DNA from: G963663495 sp963663495
GTDB lineage: Bacteria > Bacteroidota > Rhodothermia > Rhodothermales > Bin80
Reading direction: 5' to 3'
Length of the DNA: 64,000 nucleotides
Assembly (NCBI GenBank): GCA_963663495.1
Contig: OY760427.1
Span: 992,001-1,056,000, forward strand
Part shown: piece by piece, positions 55,075 to 64,000 of the stretch
How positions within the stretch are numbered: the stretch's first letter is position 1
How the letters are laid out: every line of letters begins with the position of its first letter
The notes under the pieces: model-generated
What the model was told of the DNA's origin: nothing
The model's input: the letters and a program-made list of their open reading frames with translations, nothing else
The model's database searches: none
Program-made: the position numbers and the translations under genes

Positions 55075-55500
55075 TTGGATCGTACCCTTGCAATTCTCAA
55101 ACCCGACTGTGTCCTACTAGGACACACCGGCAACGTCATTCAACGCATAGAAGCAGCCGGATTCCGGATATGTGCTTTGCGTATGATCCGCCTCACGCGC
55201 CAGGAGGCGGAAGGTTTTTACGTAGTGCATGCCGCGCGCCCATTCTACGTAGAGTTGGTTTCGTTCATGACAAGTGGGCCGTGCGTTCCTATCGTACTGG
55301 AGCGGAACGATGCGGTAAAGGCGTTCCGCAAGCTCATTGGTGCCACGGATCCGGATGAGGCCGCCCGAGGAACGATTCGCCGTGATTATGCAACATCCAA
55401 GGGTGAAAATATCGTCCACGGCTCTGATTCGGACGAAAACGCCTGTAAGGAAGTGGCATTCTTTTTCCCGGGACACGAGCTACAGGCTCTTGCAGGGTAG
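55075..55500 (+). CDS. ndk: Nucleoside diphosphate kinase
   Basis: A 141-residue NDK. It has the canonical start RTLAILKPD, the active-site His115 in NIVHGSDS, and ATDPDEAARGTIRRDY and the C-terminal EVAFFFP. No ATG is available in frame; TTG 55075 gives the usual N-terminus. It lies 3 bp ahead of the namZ-type gene, so probably the same transcript. Confidence 0.95.
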   Translation: MDRTLAILKPDCVLLGHTGNVIQRIEAAGFRICALRMIRLTRQEAEGFYVVHAARPFYVELVSFMTSGPCVPIVLERNDAVKAFRKLIGATDPDEAARGTIRRDYATSKGENIVHGSDSDENACKEVAFFFPGHELQALAG

Positions 55501-55503
55501 GTA

Positions 55504-56715
55504 ATGGTAGTAGGATTCCTGACCGTTTTTCTTTTCGCGCAGCCAGACCAGGTAAGGACTGGGGCGCAGAAACTTGTGGACACTGACTTTGCAATCCTGC
55601 AAGGCCACCGAGTCGGGCTCGTCATCAACCATACCGCGAGGGTAGGGGATCGGCATCTGATAAGCCTTGTTCATGAGGCCCCGGGAGTAGAGCTGACCAT
55701 CATATTCGGTCCGGAACACGGTATTCGGGGTACCGAAGAGGCGGGAGAACATGTCAAGGATGGTGTAGATGTGGAGACCGGGGCACCCGTATACAGCTTG
55801 TACGGAGATGTGAACAGGCCGGCTCTAACCATGCTGGAAGGAGTGTCTGCACTGGTTTTTGATATTCAAGATGTGGGTGCACGTTTCTATACGTATATCT
55901 CGACCATGGGACTTGCGATGCAGAGCGCTGCGGAAGCAGGCATTCCCTTTATTGTCCTTGACAGGCCGAATCCACTCGGAGGCATGTATGTCGCAGGGTT
56001 CGTGCTTGAGAAAGAACACACTTCGTTTGTGGGGCAGTACCCGATACCGGTGGCGCACGGGATGACGGTGGGAGAATTGGCAAGGATGATTCAGGGAGAA
56101 GCAATGCTTGACGGGTTGGGAGACCTAGAGCTCCTGGTGGTGGAGTCCGATGGATGGCAGCGGGACATGCAGTGGCCAGATACCGGATTGCCGTGGGTGG
56201 ATACAAGTCCCAATGTCACTTCATTTGAGACGGCGCTCGTGTACCCGGGGACCTGCTTCTTTGAGGCGACAGCAGCTAGTGAAGGGCGCGGCACTGACGA
56301 GCCCTTCCTTGTAGTGGGGGCTCCTTGGGTTGACGCTGAAGCAATGGCGTCAGAACTGAATGGTCGCAGCATCCCGGGTGTCCGATTTGAGAGCGTGTCC
56401 TTTACACCCGAGCCGATAGCAGGGAGGGATACGAGGCCCAAGCTAAGCGGAGAGGAAGCATACGGGCTACGTCTTCATGTAACGGATCGCCGCGAATACA
56501 GGGCGGTTGAGACGGGCATGTATATTCTGGAGGTGTTTCAGGCCATGGGGGGTGACGCTTTTATTACAAGGCCTGGCTGGCTTGACCGCCTTGGGGGTAC
56601 GGAGCGTCTACGCCAGATGCTTCTGGGGGGCATTTCTGCCGAGGAAATCATCCGGGCGTGGAAGGATGAAGTTGCGGAATTCCTAGAATTGAGAGCTCCT
56701 TACCTGTTGTACTGA
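55504..56715 (+). CDS. namZ: Exo-beta-N-acetylmuramidase NamZ (DUF1343)
   Basis: A 403-residue DUF1343 protein. It shows RVGLVINHTARV, IIFGPEHGIRGTEEAGEHV, PVYSLYG, SALVFDIQDVGARFYTYIST, FIVLDRPNPLGG and VAHGMTVGELARM, the strongly conserved core of the family, with candidate catalytic Glu/Asp residues in GPEHGIRG and DIQDVG. The family releases terminal MurNAc from peptidoglycan fragments during wall recycling. The N-terminus MVVGFLTVFLFAQ may be a short signal peptide. Confidence 0.93.
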   Translation: MVVGFLTVFLFAQPDQVRTGAQKLVDTDFAILQGHRVGLVINHTARVGDRHLISLVHEAPGVELTIIFGPEHGIRGTEEAGEHVKDGVDVETGAPVYSLYGDVNRPALTMLEGVSALVFDIQDVGARFYTYISTMGLAMQSAAEAGIPFIVLDRPNPLGGMYVAGFVLEKEHTSFVGQYPIPVAHGMTVGELARMIQGEAMLDGLGDLELLVVESDGWQRDMQWPDTGLPWVDTSPNVTSFETALVYPGTCFFEATAASEGRGTDEPFLVVGAPWVDAEAMASELNGRSIPGVRFESVSFTPEPIAGRDTRPKLSGEEAYGLRLHVTDRREYRAVETGMYILEVFQAMGGDAFITRPGWLDRLGGTERLRQMLLGGISAEEIIRAWKDEVAEFLELRAPYLLY

Positions 56716-56990
56716 GAGCGTTGGTTCTTTGGTCGCCAAAGGATGGCGTAGATTATTTCCAGGTACCCGGCCAGAATGAGCAGAGGAGCGATATACAAGG
56801 AAATGATACCATCTACTTCATTCTCAATTCGCATGGCTGCGTAACCCACGACAATGGCCATCAGCCCAAGAAGGATAAGAGCATAGTTGTGCGAGCTGAA
56901 AAGCATTGGTGCCTTCGCGCGGCTTCGTGTGCGCGATCGGGCTCGTTTGCGGGACCGCGTTCTGCGGCGATGGGGTGTTTTTCGAGGCAT
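56700..56990 (-). CDS. DUF3098 small membrane protein
   Basis: A 96-residue protein starting at ATG 56990 (MPRKTPHRRRTRSR), with a very basic cytoplasmic N-terminus and two membrane segments (YALILLGLMAIVVGYAAM and IISLYIAPLLILAGYLEIIYA). DUF3098 is a family of Bacteroidota and relatives, usually near division and envelope genes, of unknown function. Converges with namZ (16-bp overlap of ends) and is divergent from mreD. Confidence 0.75.
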   Translation of the reverse strand: MPRKTPHRRRTRSRKRARSRTRSRAKAPMLFSSHNYALILLGLMAIVVGYAAMRIENEVDGIISLYIAPLLILAGYLEIIYAILWRPKNQRSQYNR

Positions 56991-57058
56991 GGCACAATCC
57001 GTCGGCGCGGTGGCAACACGGCGATGAGCGCACGGTTCCGCACTGCAGGTGAGCAGGC

Positions 57059-57541
57059 ATGATTGTACTGCGCATTGCGGCCGGGGGCATAGCGATGGTG
57101 CTGCTGCAGTGGCTTTTCTTTTCACGGCTCCGCATGTTCGGCGCGTATCCCGATGTGGTGCTGTTGTATGTGGGTTGGGTCGCGATCCGATACGGCCGCA
57201 TGGCCGGCAGTATCGCTGGGGCCACCGTGGGATTGCTCATGGATATTGTTCTTGGCACATGGGGTATCCACATGTTCTTGAAGACCCTGATGGGTTTTCT
57301 GATCGGTATGGTACCATCGGGGCAGCGGGTAGGAATACTGGTGCTGCCATTGCGCGTATGGATGAGCGTGCTTTCTGCAGCGCTGGTGCACAACGGCATC
57401 CTCGTACTATTCATTGTGCTGCAGTCAGGCGTCCGCGTGTCGTCGTTGCTTACTGTGGTGTGGTTAGGTTGTGCTTTCTATACTAGTTGCGTGGGCGCCC
57501 TGGCAGCAAATCTTCGTCGTGGGCGCTCAAGGCGCGGGTGA
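57059..57541 (+). CDS. mreD: MreD-like rod-shape protein
   Basis: A 160-residue membrane protein with about five hydrophobic segments, including IAAGGIAMVLLQWLFFSRL and GAYPDVVLLYVGWVAIRYGR, matching the size and layout of MreD. It lacks mreB and mreC neighbours in this window, so the symbol rests on topology and weak motifs alone. It may belong to the cell-wall elongation machinery. Confidence 0.7.
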   Translation: MIVLRIAAGGIAMVLLQWLFFSRLRMFGAYPDVVLLYVGWVAIRYGRMAGSIAGATVGLLMDIVLGTWGIHMFLKTLMGFLIGMVPSGQRVGILVLPLRVWMSVLSAALVHNGILVLFIVLQSGVRVSSLLTVVWLGCAFYTSCVGALAANLRRGRSRRG

Positions 57542-57626
57542 TGATCGTGGTAGCACCCGGATCAGCAGAAACAACGATCATATCGCAAAGTAGCAGGCGC
57601 ACCTATCACTCTTCTTTGTTTCATAC

Positions 57627-58472
57627 ATGACCGATTACGCAAACCCCGATGTCCTTGTCAGTACTGAGTGGGTAGCAGAGAATCTGCAGAATTCAGGTTC
57701 CCTTCGCTTGGTTGAGTCCAACGAAGACGTCTTGCTTTACAATACTGGACATGTACCCGGATCGGTACATATTGACTGGATTAATGATCTGAATGACGAA
57801 TTAGTCAGGGATTATGTTGGCCACACACGGTTTGCGGCTCTTTGTGCGGAAAAGGGTATTCGCAACGACACCACCGTTGTATTCTACGGCGACAAAAGCA
57901 ATTGGTGGGCGTGCTATGCCTTTTGGGTATTCAAGCTGTACGGGCACCAGGACTGTAGAATCATGAACGGCGGCAGGACCAAGTGGCTTGCCGAAGGCCG
58001 CCCGGTGTCAATGCAGGAGCCTGAGTACCCTTCCGCAACCTATGCAGCGCAGCCCCAGGATGCTTCTATCCGGGCATTTCGTGATGAAGTGCTCGCACAT
58101 ATGAAGTCCGACGGGCCGCTAGTGGATGTGCGCTCGCCGGCCGAATACGATGGCACACTGCTGCACATGCCAGCCTATCCGCAAGAAGGCGCACTGCGCG
58201 GTGGGCATATCCCCGGCGCACGCAATGTGCCATGGAGTCGCGCGGCGCGTGAAGACGCAACATTCAAGGGGCTCGCGGACTTGGAGTCTATCTACAAAGA
58301 GGAGCAGGGATTGGATACGAGCGATGACATAATAGCTTACTGCAGGATCGGTGAACGCAGCAGCCATACGTGGTTCGTGCTCACCTACCTGTTGGGTTTT
58401 GAAAACGTGCGTAACTACGACGGATCGTGGACAGAGTGGGGTAATCTTGTCGGTGTTCCTATAGAGAAGTAG
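57627..58472 (+). CDS. Two-domain sulfurtransferase (rhodanese type)
   Basis: A 281-residue tandem rhodanese. The N-terminal domain (DVLVSTEWVAENL, GHVPGSVHIDWINDL) is inactive as usual. The C-terminal domain has the catalytic Cys239 in IAYCRIGERSSHTWF. The loop CRIGERS resembles thiosulfate sulfurtransferases more than the CGSGVTA of mercaptopyruvate sulfurtransferases. Overlaps sufE by one base, so sulfur may be passed to the iron-sulfur assembly pathway. Confidence 0.92.
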   Translation: MTDYANPDVLVSTEWVAENLQNSGSLRLVESNEDVLLYNTGHVPGSVHIDWINDLNDELVRDYVGHTRFAALCAEKGIRNDTTVVFYGDKSNWWACYAFWVFKLYGHQDCRIMNGGRTKWLAEGRPVSMQEPEYPSATYAAQPQDASIRAFRDEVLAHMKSDGPLVDVRSPAEYDGTLLHMPAYPQEGALRGGHIPGARNVPWSRAAREDATFKGLADLESIYKEEQGLDTSDDIIAYCRIGERSSHTWFVLTYLLGFENVRNYDGSWTEWGNLVGVPIEK

Positions 58473-58888
58473 TGACCAATTATGAGGCCATGGCGGATGA
58501 GTTGCAATCTGTAGACGATGCGACGCGCCTTGAATTACTCCTTGATTATGCCAACCAGTTGCCATCCTTACCCGAGAGGTACTGGGCGCTGAGAGACGCA
58601 GGTATCGGTTTGGTGCATGAATGCCAGGCACCGGTATTTCTCTTGGTGGAGGTGACGGGTGGTGTGGTACGGCTGCGGGTGGATGTTCCGATGGAGGCTC
58701 CGACAGCGCGCAGTTTTGTGACGCTGATGTGCAAGTCGTTTGATGGCGAGAGAGCGGATGTAGTGCTGAACGCGCCCGATGACGTTCTGCACCAGTTTCG
58801 TTTGGCTCGACTGCTTGGGATGCAGCGAGCCCGGGGACTAAGTGCTATTTATCAGCGCATTAAGCGCGATGTCAGACGCCAGCTCTGA
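58472..58888 (+). CDS. sufE: SufE-family sulfur acceptor
   Basis: A 138-residue SufE protein from GTG 58472. The sulfur-accepting Cys51 sits in HECQAPVFLLVEV, the same number as in E. coli SufE. Other matches are RLELLLDYANQLPSLPERY and the C-terminal RLARLLGMQRARGLSAIYQRIKR. It would accept persulfide from a cysteine desulfurase. The preceding rhodanese may provide an alternative sulfur source. Confidence 0.93.
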   Translation: MTNYEAMADELQSVDDATRLELLLDYANQLPSLPERYWALRDAGIGLVHECQAPVFLLVEVTGGVVRLRVDVPMEAPTARSFVTLMCKSFDGERADVVLNAPDDVLHQFRLARLLGMQRARGLSAIYQRIKRDVRRQL

Positions 58889-59729
58889 AGGCGCCACAAA
58901 TGGCATCCTCAAAGATGGCACGGTCCGCAGCGTACGCCACCGAGACCGGTGGATGCTCGGCTTCCTGTGCGACTCCCTCCCTGACGCTTACGCCGTGGCG
59001 CCGCTGCGTGACTACGCGTGGCTCTGTCAGAGCCACGGCTGCCAGCAGATCATATGCAAATTCCATATGAAGAGCGCGCCGCACTAGTCTGGCGGCGAAT
59101 GTGGCTAATGGACCATTTGCCGCAGCAATCCTGTTTGCTAAGGACAGTGATAGCGGGGTATTGCCGCCTGCATCAAGTGGCACGAGGTGCATATCGGCAT
59201 TTCGCTGCATCACTGTATCAGCGGCCTCGGAGTTGGCAAAGAAGTTCCATTCTGCTCGGCGGTGGGAGGGAACGTTACCCGGCACGCCAAACGCACCTCC
59301 CATTATAACAAGCTGAGCCCAAGACGGGATAGGATTGACCCAGGCCAGGTTGGTGAGCGGACCCAAGGCCAGCACCCGGACGGGGGGCTGCTCCCGTTGC
59401 AGTCGTTGCCGCAGGAACGTAACCGCATCATATCCTTGCGCCGAGTCAGCCGCCTCTGGAAGCAATTCATTCGCCAGCAGCATGGATCCTCTTGTCCACG
59501 CGCCGGGGAATCTTCGGGATGCTACGGCCCCGGCGTATACTGGAATTGTGGTGGCTCGCGCAAGTTCGAGGAGCGACAGGATTATTCGCGCTCCGCTGTG
59601 GGGCGGTGTAACCCCGCCTACAGTAGTGACCGCCTCAATCTTTACGCCGGGGTGTGCGAGGAGGTAAGCAAGGGCCATCAGGTCGTCTGGCCCTGCATCC
59701 GTGTCTACAATGACGGGATCAGGCCTCAT
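58872..59729 (-). CDS. Nucleoside hydrolase
   Basis: A 285-residue inosine/uridine-preferring hydrolase family protein. The Ca-binding N-terminal motif IVDTDAGPDDLMALAYLL (usually DTDPGxDD) has Ala in place of Pro. Also VTTVGGVTPP, RVLALGPLTNLAW, VIMGGAFGVPGNV, AEWNFFANSEAAD and HLVPLDAGGN. It splits nucleosides to ribose and base. It converges with sufE (17-bp overlap) and overlaps the gnd gene end by 11 bp on the same strand. Confidence 0.92.
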   Translation of the reverse strand: MRPDPVIVDTDAGPDDLMALAYLLAHPGVKIEAVTTVGGVTPPHSGARIILSLLELARATTIPVYAGAVASRRFPGAWTRGSMLLANELLPEAADSAQGYDAVTFLRQRLQREQPPVRVLALGPLTNLAWVNPIPSWAQLVIMGGAFGVPGNVPSHRRAEWNFFANSEAADTVMQRNADMHLVPLDAGGNTPLSLSLANRIAAANGPLATFAARLVRRALHMEFAYDLLAAVALTEPRVVTQRRHGVSVREGVAQEAEHPPVSVAYAADRAIFEDAICGAFRAGV

Positions 59730-61188
59730 AGGAGCCGGCCGTCACATCGCCGCCACGGCCGGTCCAGTTCGTGTGAAACGACTCTCCACGCGGGCGGTCT
59801 CTCCGCTGGTAGGTGTGCGCCCCGAAATAGTCACGCTGGGCCTGTATTAGCGACGCGCTGGTGATAACCGAGCTTCGGTAGCCATCAAAGAAGGTTAATG
59901 CGCTGGCAATTGCCGGGATCGGCAATCCACGCGAGGTAGCAAGCCCCACTATGCGCCGCCAACCCGGCACCAGAGATTCAATCTCCGATCGAAAATACGG
60001 TGCAGTCAGCAGATTCTGCAAACCATCATTATCGCGATAGGCATCGCGGATTCGATCAAGGAATCCACTTCGTATGATGCAGCCGCCGCGCCAAAGGAGA
60101 GAAATGCGGCCAAGATCCAGATTCCAGCCGTGGTGATCCGAGGCAGCCTTCAATAGCATGAAGCCCTGGGTATACGATAGGATCTTAGATGCGTAGACTG
60201 CATCGTGGAGGTCGGAAACCGTGTTGTCACGATTCGACAGTTGAACATATGTGGTGGGAGGCCTTGGCAGCACTTTGGATGCTGCCCGGCGCTCGTCAAG
60301 AAGGGCTGAAAGGAAGCGGGCAGAAACTGCTTCTCCGATTAGTGTGAGGGGGACACCGTGTTCCAGAGCAGCCTGCGCCGTCCACTTGCCGGTGCCCTTT
60401 TGTCCTGCTGAATCAAGGATGAAGTCTAGAAGATGTTGCCCTTTGGAGTTCTTTTTTCGAAGTATATCGCTGGTGATTTCGATGAGGTAAGAGTTGAGCT
60501 TCCCCTGGTTCCATTCAGCAAAGACATCGGCCAACTCATCGTCCGGGAAATAGTGGAGCGAACGCAATACCAGATAGGCTTCAGCGATTACCTGCATATC
60601 TCCATACTCAATGCCGTTGTGCACCATCTTGACAAAGTGCCCTGCGCCATCTGCGCCCATCCAGTGACAGCACGGCGTACCGTCGTCAGCCGTTGCAGCG
60701 ATCGCCTCAAAGATGCTCTTCACATGCGGCCATGCCTCGTGGGTACCTCCTGGCATTATAGATGCCCCCCTCCTGGCGCCTTCCTCACCGCCGGAGACGC
60801 CGGTACCTATAAAAAGCAGTCCCTGCTTTTCCACAAATGCGGCCCGCCGAATAGTGTCCTTATAGTGGGAGTTGCCGCCATCAATTATGATATCCCCGGG
60901 CTCCAAGTGTGGTAGAAGCTGTTCTATCGCATCATCCACCGGGTTGCCTGCCTTAACAAGCATCATCACACGGCGTGGACGGCGCAGGGATCGGGCGAGC
61001 TCGGCCAGCGAGTGCGTTTTAATAATACTCTTGCCTTTGGCTTCGCCTGCAATGAAGTCGTCTACCTTAGCGATTGTCCGATTGTACACGGACACGGAGA
61101 ATCGGTGATCGGCCATGTTGAGGACCAGGTTGCGGCCCATTACTGCCAGACCCACGAGGCCGATGTCAGAAGATGCGGTGCTATGCAT
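59719..61188 (-). CDS. gnd: 6-phosphogluconate dehydrogenase, decarboxylating
   Basis: A 489-residue enzyme of the oxidative pentose phosphate pathway. It has GLVGLAVMGRNLVLNMADH with the NADP Rossmann turn, GGNSHYKDTIRRA, GTGVSGGEEGARRGASIMPG, HFVKMVHNGIEYGDMQ with the catalytic Lys and Glu, and the long C-terminal domain ending GRGGDVTAGSYEA. Full length. Co-transcribed with the nucleoside hydrolase by overlap, giving a ribose-related pair. Confidence 0.96.
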   Translation of the reverse strand: MHSTASSDIGLVGLAVMGRNLVLNMADHRFSVSVYNRTIAKVDDFIAGEAKGKSIIKTHSLAELARSLRRPRRVMMLVKAGNPVDDAIEQLLPHLEPGDIIIDGGNSHYKDTIRRAAFVEKQGLLFIGTGVSGGEEGARRGASIMPGGTHEAWPHVKSIFEAIAATADDGTPCCHWMGADGAGHFVKMVHNGIEYGDMQVIAEAYLVLRSLHYFPDDELADVFAEWNQGKLNSYLIEITSDILRKKNSKGQHLLDFILDSAGQKGTGKWTAQAALEHGVPLTLIGEAVSARFLSALLDERRAASKVLPRPPTTYVQLSNRDNTVSDLHDAVYASKILSYTQGFMLLKAASDHHGWNLDLGRISLLWRGGCIIRSGFLDRIRDAYRDNDGLQNLLTAPYFRSEIESLVPGWRRIVGLATSRGLPIPAIASALTFFDGYRSSVITSASLIQAQRDYFGAHTYQRRDRPRGESFHTNWTGRGGDVTAGSYEA

Positions 61189-61274
61189 GACTCAGAAGAA
61201 TGGTAAGCGGGGTTGGTTCAGTGCTGGTATCGGTATGGTACTGCCGGGTTGCAGGGTGCTTAGTAGTGGCACGG

Positions 61275-62714
61275 TCAGGCAAGAAGGCTCCGCACGACAT
61301 TCCCGTGAACATCTGTCAGGCGATAGCGGCGCCCTTGATGCTTAAACGTCATCCGCTCGTGATTGAAGCCGAGCAGGTGTAGTACGGTAGCCTGAAAATC
61401 ATGTACATGGACGGGTTTCTCAATGGCATTGAACCCGAATTCGTCCGAGGCGCCGTAGGTCAGGCCGGGTTTGATTCCTCCTCCAGCCATCCAAATGGTA
61501 AATGTGTACGGATGGTGGTCCCGTCCCCATTGGTCGTAGTCTTCCACCTTACCTTGGAGAAACGGTGTTCTCCCAAACTCGCCGCCCCAGATCACCAGCG
61601 TATCGTCGAGCATCCCTCGCTGCTTCAGGTCGGCGACGAGTCCGGCGGTAGGGGCATCGGTATCTCGGCATTGGATTTCCAGCTGGCTGTTCAGGTTGCG
61701 ATGCTGGTCCCAGCCTGCGTGCATGATCTGCATAAAGCGTACGCCGCGCTCTGCCAGGCGCCGTGCCATGAGGCAGTTGTAGGCGTAGCTGCCTTGGCGT
61801 GTGACATCAGGTCCGTACAGGCCCAAAACGTGCTCGGGTTCCTCTGAAAGGTCTGTAAGCTCCGGCACGCTGGTCTGCATCCGGTAGGCCATCTCGTACT
61901 GGGTTATCCGCGTGGCGATTTCAGGGTCGCCGTACTCCTTCAGGTTGCGTGCATTGAGCTTGGCGATATCGTCAAGAATCCCACGGCGGACTTCCTGGCT
62001 CATCCCATCGGGATTAGACAGGTACAGTACCGGGTCACCGGTGCCCCGGAACCGCACACCCTGCAACTTGGAGGGCAGGAAGCCGCTGCCCCAATAGAAG
62101 TCGTAAAAAATCTGCCCGCAGCTTGCTTCCTTGTCCCTGGAGGTCATTACGACGAAGGTCGGCAGGTCATTCGACTCACTGCCAAGGCCATAGCTGAGCC
62201 AGGCTCCCATGCTGGGGCGTCCGGCCATCTCTGAGCCTGTGAGCAAGAATGTGATGGCCGGAGCGTGGTTTACGGCGTCGGTCACCATGGATTTTACGAA
62301 GCAGCAGTCGTCCACAATTTCGGCGGTCCGTGGGAGCAGGCTGGATACATGTGCACCACTTTCGCCGTGCCGTGCAAACGGGGCGATCTCCTGTAGCACG
62401 GGGCGTTCTGATTGCCCACTCGTCATGGTACTGAACCTGCGGCCTCCCACGACCTCTTCAGGGATTTGCCGGCCATGCCATTGTGCTAGCCGCGGCTTGT
62501 AGTCGAACAAGTCCACATGAGAGGGGGCGCCGTTTTGAAACAGATAAATGACGCGCTTAGCCTTGGCAGGAAAATGGGGACCCTTGCCGGGTGCGGCGTG
62601 AAGCAGCGTCGGGTTCATCAGGCTGGCAAGCGCTGCTGTGCCGATTCCACCGGCAGCACGGCCGAAGAACTGGCGGCGGGTGATCGCCTTGTTGAATTCG
62701 AGCGTCGGGTCCAT
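61275..62714 (-). CDS. DUF1501 family protein with Tat leader
   Basis: A 479-residue sulfatase-fold protein. The Tat-type leader RRQFFGRAAGGIGTAALASL precedes PAKAKRVIYLFQNGAPSHVD, FDYKP, NHAPAITFLLTGSEMAGRPS, DLPTFVVM, YAYNCLMARRLAERGVRFMQ, GGEFGRTPFLQG and GRDHHPYTFTIWMAGGGIKPG. DUF1501 genes are nearly always paired with DUF1549/DUF1553 genes in Planctomycetes and some Bacteroidota/Rhodothermota, as here. The role is unknown, probably in degrading a complex substrate. 2 bp separate the pair. Confidence 0.9.
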   Translation of the reverse strand: MDPTLEFNKAITRRQFFGRAAGGIGTAALASLMNPTLLHAAPGKGPHFPAKAKRVIYLFQNGAPSHVDLFDYKPRLAQWHGRQIPEEVVGGRRFSTMTSGQSERPVLQEIAPFARHGESGAHVSSLLPRTAEIVDDCCFVKSMVTDAVNHAPAITFLLTGSEMAGRPSMGAWLSYGLGSESNDLPTFVVMTSRDKEASCGQIFYDFYWGSGFLPSKLQGVRFRGTGDPVLYLSNPDGMSQEVRRGILDDIAKLNARNLKEYGDPEIATRITQYEMAYRMQTSVPELTDLSEEPEHVLGLYGPDVTRQGSYAYNCLMARRLAERGVRFMQIMHAGWDQHRNLNSQLEIQCRDTDAPTAGLVADLKQRGMLDDTLVIWGGEFGRTPFLQGKVEDYDQWGRDHHPYTFTIWMAGGGIKPGLTYGASDEFGFNAIEKPVHVHDFQATVLHLLGFNHERMTFKHQGRRYRLTDVHGNVVRSLLA

Positions 62715-62716
62715 CG

Positions 62717-64000
62717 TTACTGCTTTGTAATGGTTTCGTCAAGGTTCAGAAGCAACATGGCAATGCCCGTGAAGGCGGCATGCTCCACTGTGTCCAACCG
62801 GTCGCTGCGCGCTGCTTCTCCTACTGCCAGGAGCGCGGTGGCGGCCTCCGGCTTATCCCGATATTCTGCGCGAAGCAGATCCAGCCGCCGCCGCAGCGTG
62901 GCTTCTTCCTCTTGGTCTGGAAGGCGTGCAGTGGCCTGCCGGAAGGCAAAGCGTATGCGGGTCGTATCTTCGGAGGCGACCTCCATGATCCTTTCTGCCA
63001 TAACCCGCGCTGCCTCCACGTAGGTCACATCGTTCAATGTCACGAGGGCGTGCAGCGGTGTGTTTGTCCGTACGCTGCGAACCGTGCACACTTGGCGGTC
63101 TGCATTGTCAAAAAATGATGTAGGACCCACGATTCGACGCCAAAAGGTATACAAGCTTCGTCGGTACAGATCCCCGCCGGAGTCTTGTGAGTACGTGACT
63201 TGGCCGAACGTTGCCTCGTTCCACACGCCTTCCGGCTGGTACGGAAACACGGGCGGTCCACCTACGGAGTCTGTCAACAAACCGCTTAGCTGGAGTGCCT
63301 GGTCACGGATCATCCATGATGGCAGTCGCATGCGTGGACCTCGTGCAAGCCATTTATTGTCGGGATCCGCATCACTGGTACGCTGGCTGCTTTGGCGGTA
63401 GGTAGCACTGGTGACGATTTGACGGTGCAATGCCTTTACGTTCCATCCGCTTTCGACAAAGTCCACAGCGAGAAAGTCGAGCAGTTCCGGGTGTGATGGC
63501 AGTTCTCCCTGCGCGCCAAAGTCTCCCGGAGTGGCTACTATACCGGTGCCGAAAAAGGCCTGCCAGAAGCGATTAACGGTTACACGCGCCGTAAGGGGAT
63601 GTGCGGGCGATACGAGCCATCGTGCGAGCGCAAGCCTGTCAGGCCGGCCCTGTCTTTCCATCGGGGGCAGAAACCGGGGGGTACCAGGGGCAACGGTATC
63701 AGCAGGTTGGTTATACGAGCCGCGTACCAGTACAAAGGTCTCGCGCGGTTCCTTCAGCTGGTCCATCACCATGATAAGCGTATTTTGCTGTCGTTGTTGA
63801 TCCCGTGCTGCATTTGCATCAAGCAGTTCCCGAAGCAAGGGGCTGTACCCCGCATGATGGGGAGCGACATCTTTCAGCAGCAGCCCGAGGTAGTAGCTAC
63901 TGCGTTTGTCGGGGCTAAGGTGCAGCGCATCAACATGTTCTCCCAGTAACCCGCGAGCCAGGGGTGAGTCTCCAGCTGTTTCGCCCGGTGCGTGAGGGAA
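62717..64000 (-). CDS. DUF1549/DUF1553 family protein, C-terminal part
   Basis: At least 427 residues; the frame stays open to the window edge, so the N-terminus (usually a cytochrome-like and DUF1549 part) lies outside. Visible DUF1553 features are RLALARWLVSPAHPLTARVTVNRFWQAFFG, TPGDFGAQGELPSHPELLDFLAVDF, GWNVKALHRQIVTSATYRQ, ARGPRMRLPSWMIRDQALQLSGLL and TPLHALVTLNDVTYVEAARVMAERI. Immediately upstream of the DUF1501 gene in an evident operon. Confidence 0.92.
   Translation of the reverse strand, partial: FPHAPGETAGDSPLARGLLGEHVDALHLSPDKRSSYYLGLLLKDVAPHHAGYSPLLRELLDANAARDQQRQQNTLIMVMDQLKEPRETFVLVRGSYNQPADTVAPGTPRFLPPMERQGRPDRLALARWLVSPAHPLTARVTVNRFWQAFFGTGIVATPGDFGAQGELPSHPELLDFLAVDFVESGWNVKALHRQIVTSATYRQSSQRTSDADPDNKWLARGPRMRLPSWMIRDQALQLSGLLTDSVGGPPVFPYQPEGVWNEATFGQVTYSQDSGGDLYRRSLYTFWRRIVGPTSFFDNADRQVCTVRSVRTNTPLHALVTLNDVTYVEAARVMAERIMEVASEDTTRIRFAFRQATARLPDQEEEATLRRRLDLLRAEYRDKPEAATALLAVGEAARSDRLDTVEHAAFTGIAMLLLNLDETITKQ

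Noticed and set aside
1..64000. tRNA, rRNA, replication origin or riboswitch
   Set aside because: Scanning the intergenic stretches by eye showed no cloverleaf, TTCGAATC-type arm in context, or known riboswitch core. Short or unusual RNAs could be missed without a covariance-model search.

Overview
The window looks like a chromosome segment from a Bacteroidota/Rhodothermota-type bacterium (Rhodothermia or Balneolia are my best guess). This rests on gene content: a DUF3098 membrane protein, carboxypeptidase-like regulatory domain proteins, a NamZ/DUF1343 hydrolase, a LolA-like/FtsX/ABC/beta-barrel export cluster, weak Shine-Dalgarno signals with several TTG or GTG starts, and sulfatase, DUF1501 and DUF1553 genes. 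No rRNA or tRNA gene was found, so the lineage is an inference.

Positions 1-11000 form a defence-type island. It opens with a compact plus-strand trio: an AAA ATPase with a C-terminal OLD/DUF3696-like arrangement, a PIN-like nuclease and an Rnl2-like RNA ligase. A DUF2357/McrC-like relic follows. On the minus strand there is a 428-residue Ntn-hydrolase-like protein whose T1, D17 and K33 match the proteasome catalytic numbering, next to a broken NERD-like nuclease with a SEC-C tail. Beyond that lie a TIR (DUF1863) pseudogene and a SLOG fragment fused in frame to an IS21 IstA fragment, a decayed PIN toxin module, and an apparently intact TIR + SLOG operon (8993-10968).

Positions 10995-23260 are a nested mobile-element zone. 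A TnpB element (copy 1) carries two ISNCY-family insertions with 6-bp target duplications. After a short run of core-type genes (16133-18313), a DDE transposase gene is interrupted twice: by an IS66 element (8-bp duplication CCGCTAAC) and by TnpB element copy 2. Copies 2 and 3 of the TnpB element have short terminal inverted repeats and exact 8-bp target duplications, which is not expected for IS200/IS605.

Positions 23531-39073 are mostly chromosomal. They hold an SDR, a phosphate block (Na/Pi cotransporter and PhoU, divergent from polyphosphate kinase, with a candidate Pho box between), pdxH, a five-gene envelope export cluster, lipA and a TolB-propeller/CehA-type protein. Positions 39117-50267 are again mobile: TnpB copy 3, two VOC proteins, and an IS66 element (TSD CATTCAGC) that disrupts a DoxX-like gene. 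That IS66 is itself split by a 3.9-kb IS256-like element carrying one apparently active and one catalytically degenerate transposase. Decayed IS fragments follow.

Positions 50430-64000 return to core or metabolic genes: Gfo/Idh/MocA oxidoreductase, TnpB copy 4, sulfatase, ndk, namZ, DUF3098, mreD, sulfurtransferase, SufE, nucleoside hydrolase, 6-phosphogluconate dehydrogenase, and a DUF1501/DUF1553 pair running off the end.
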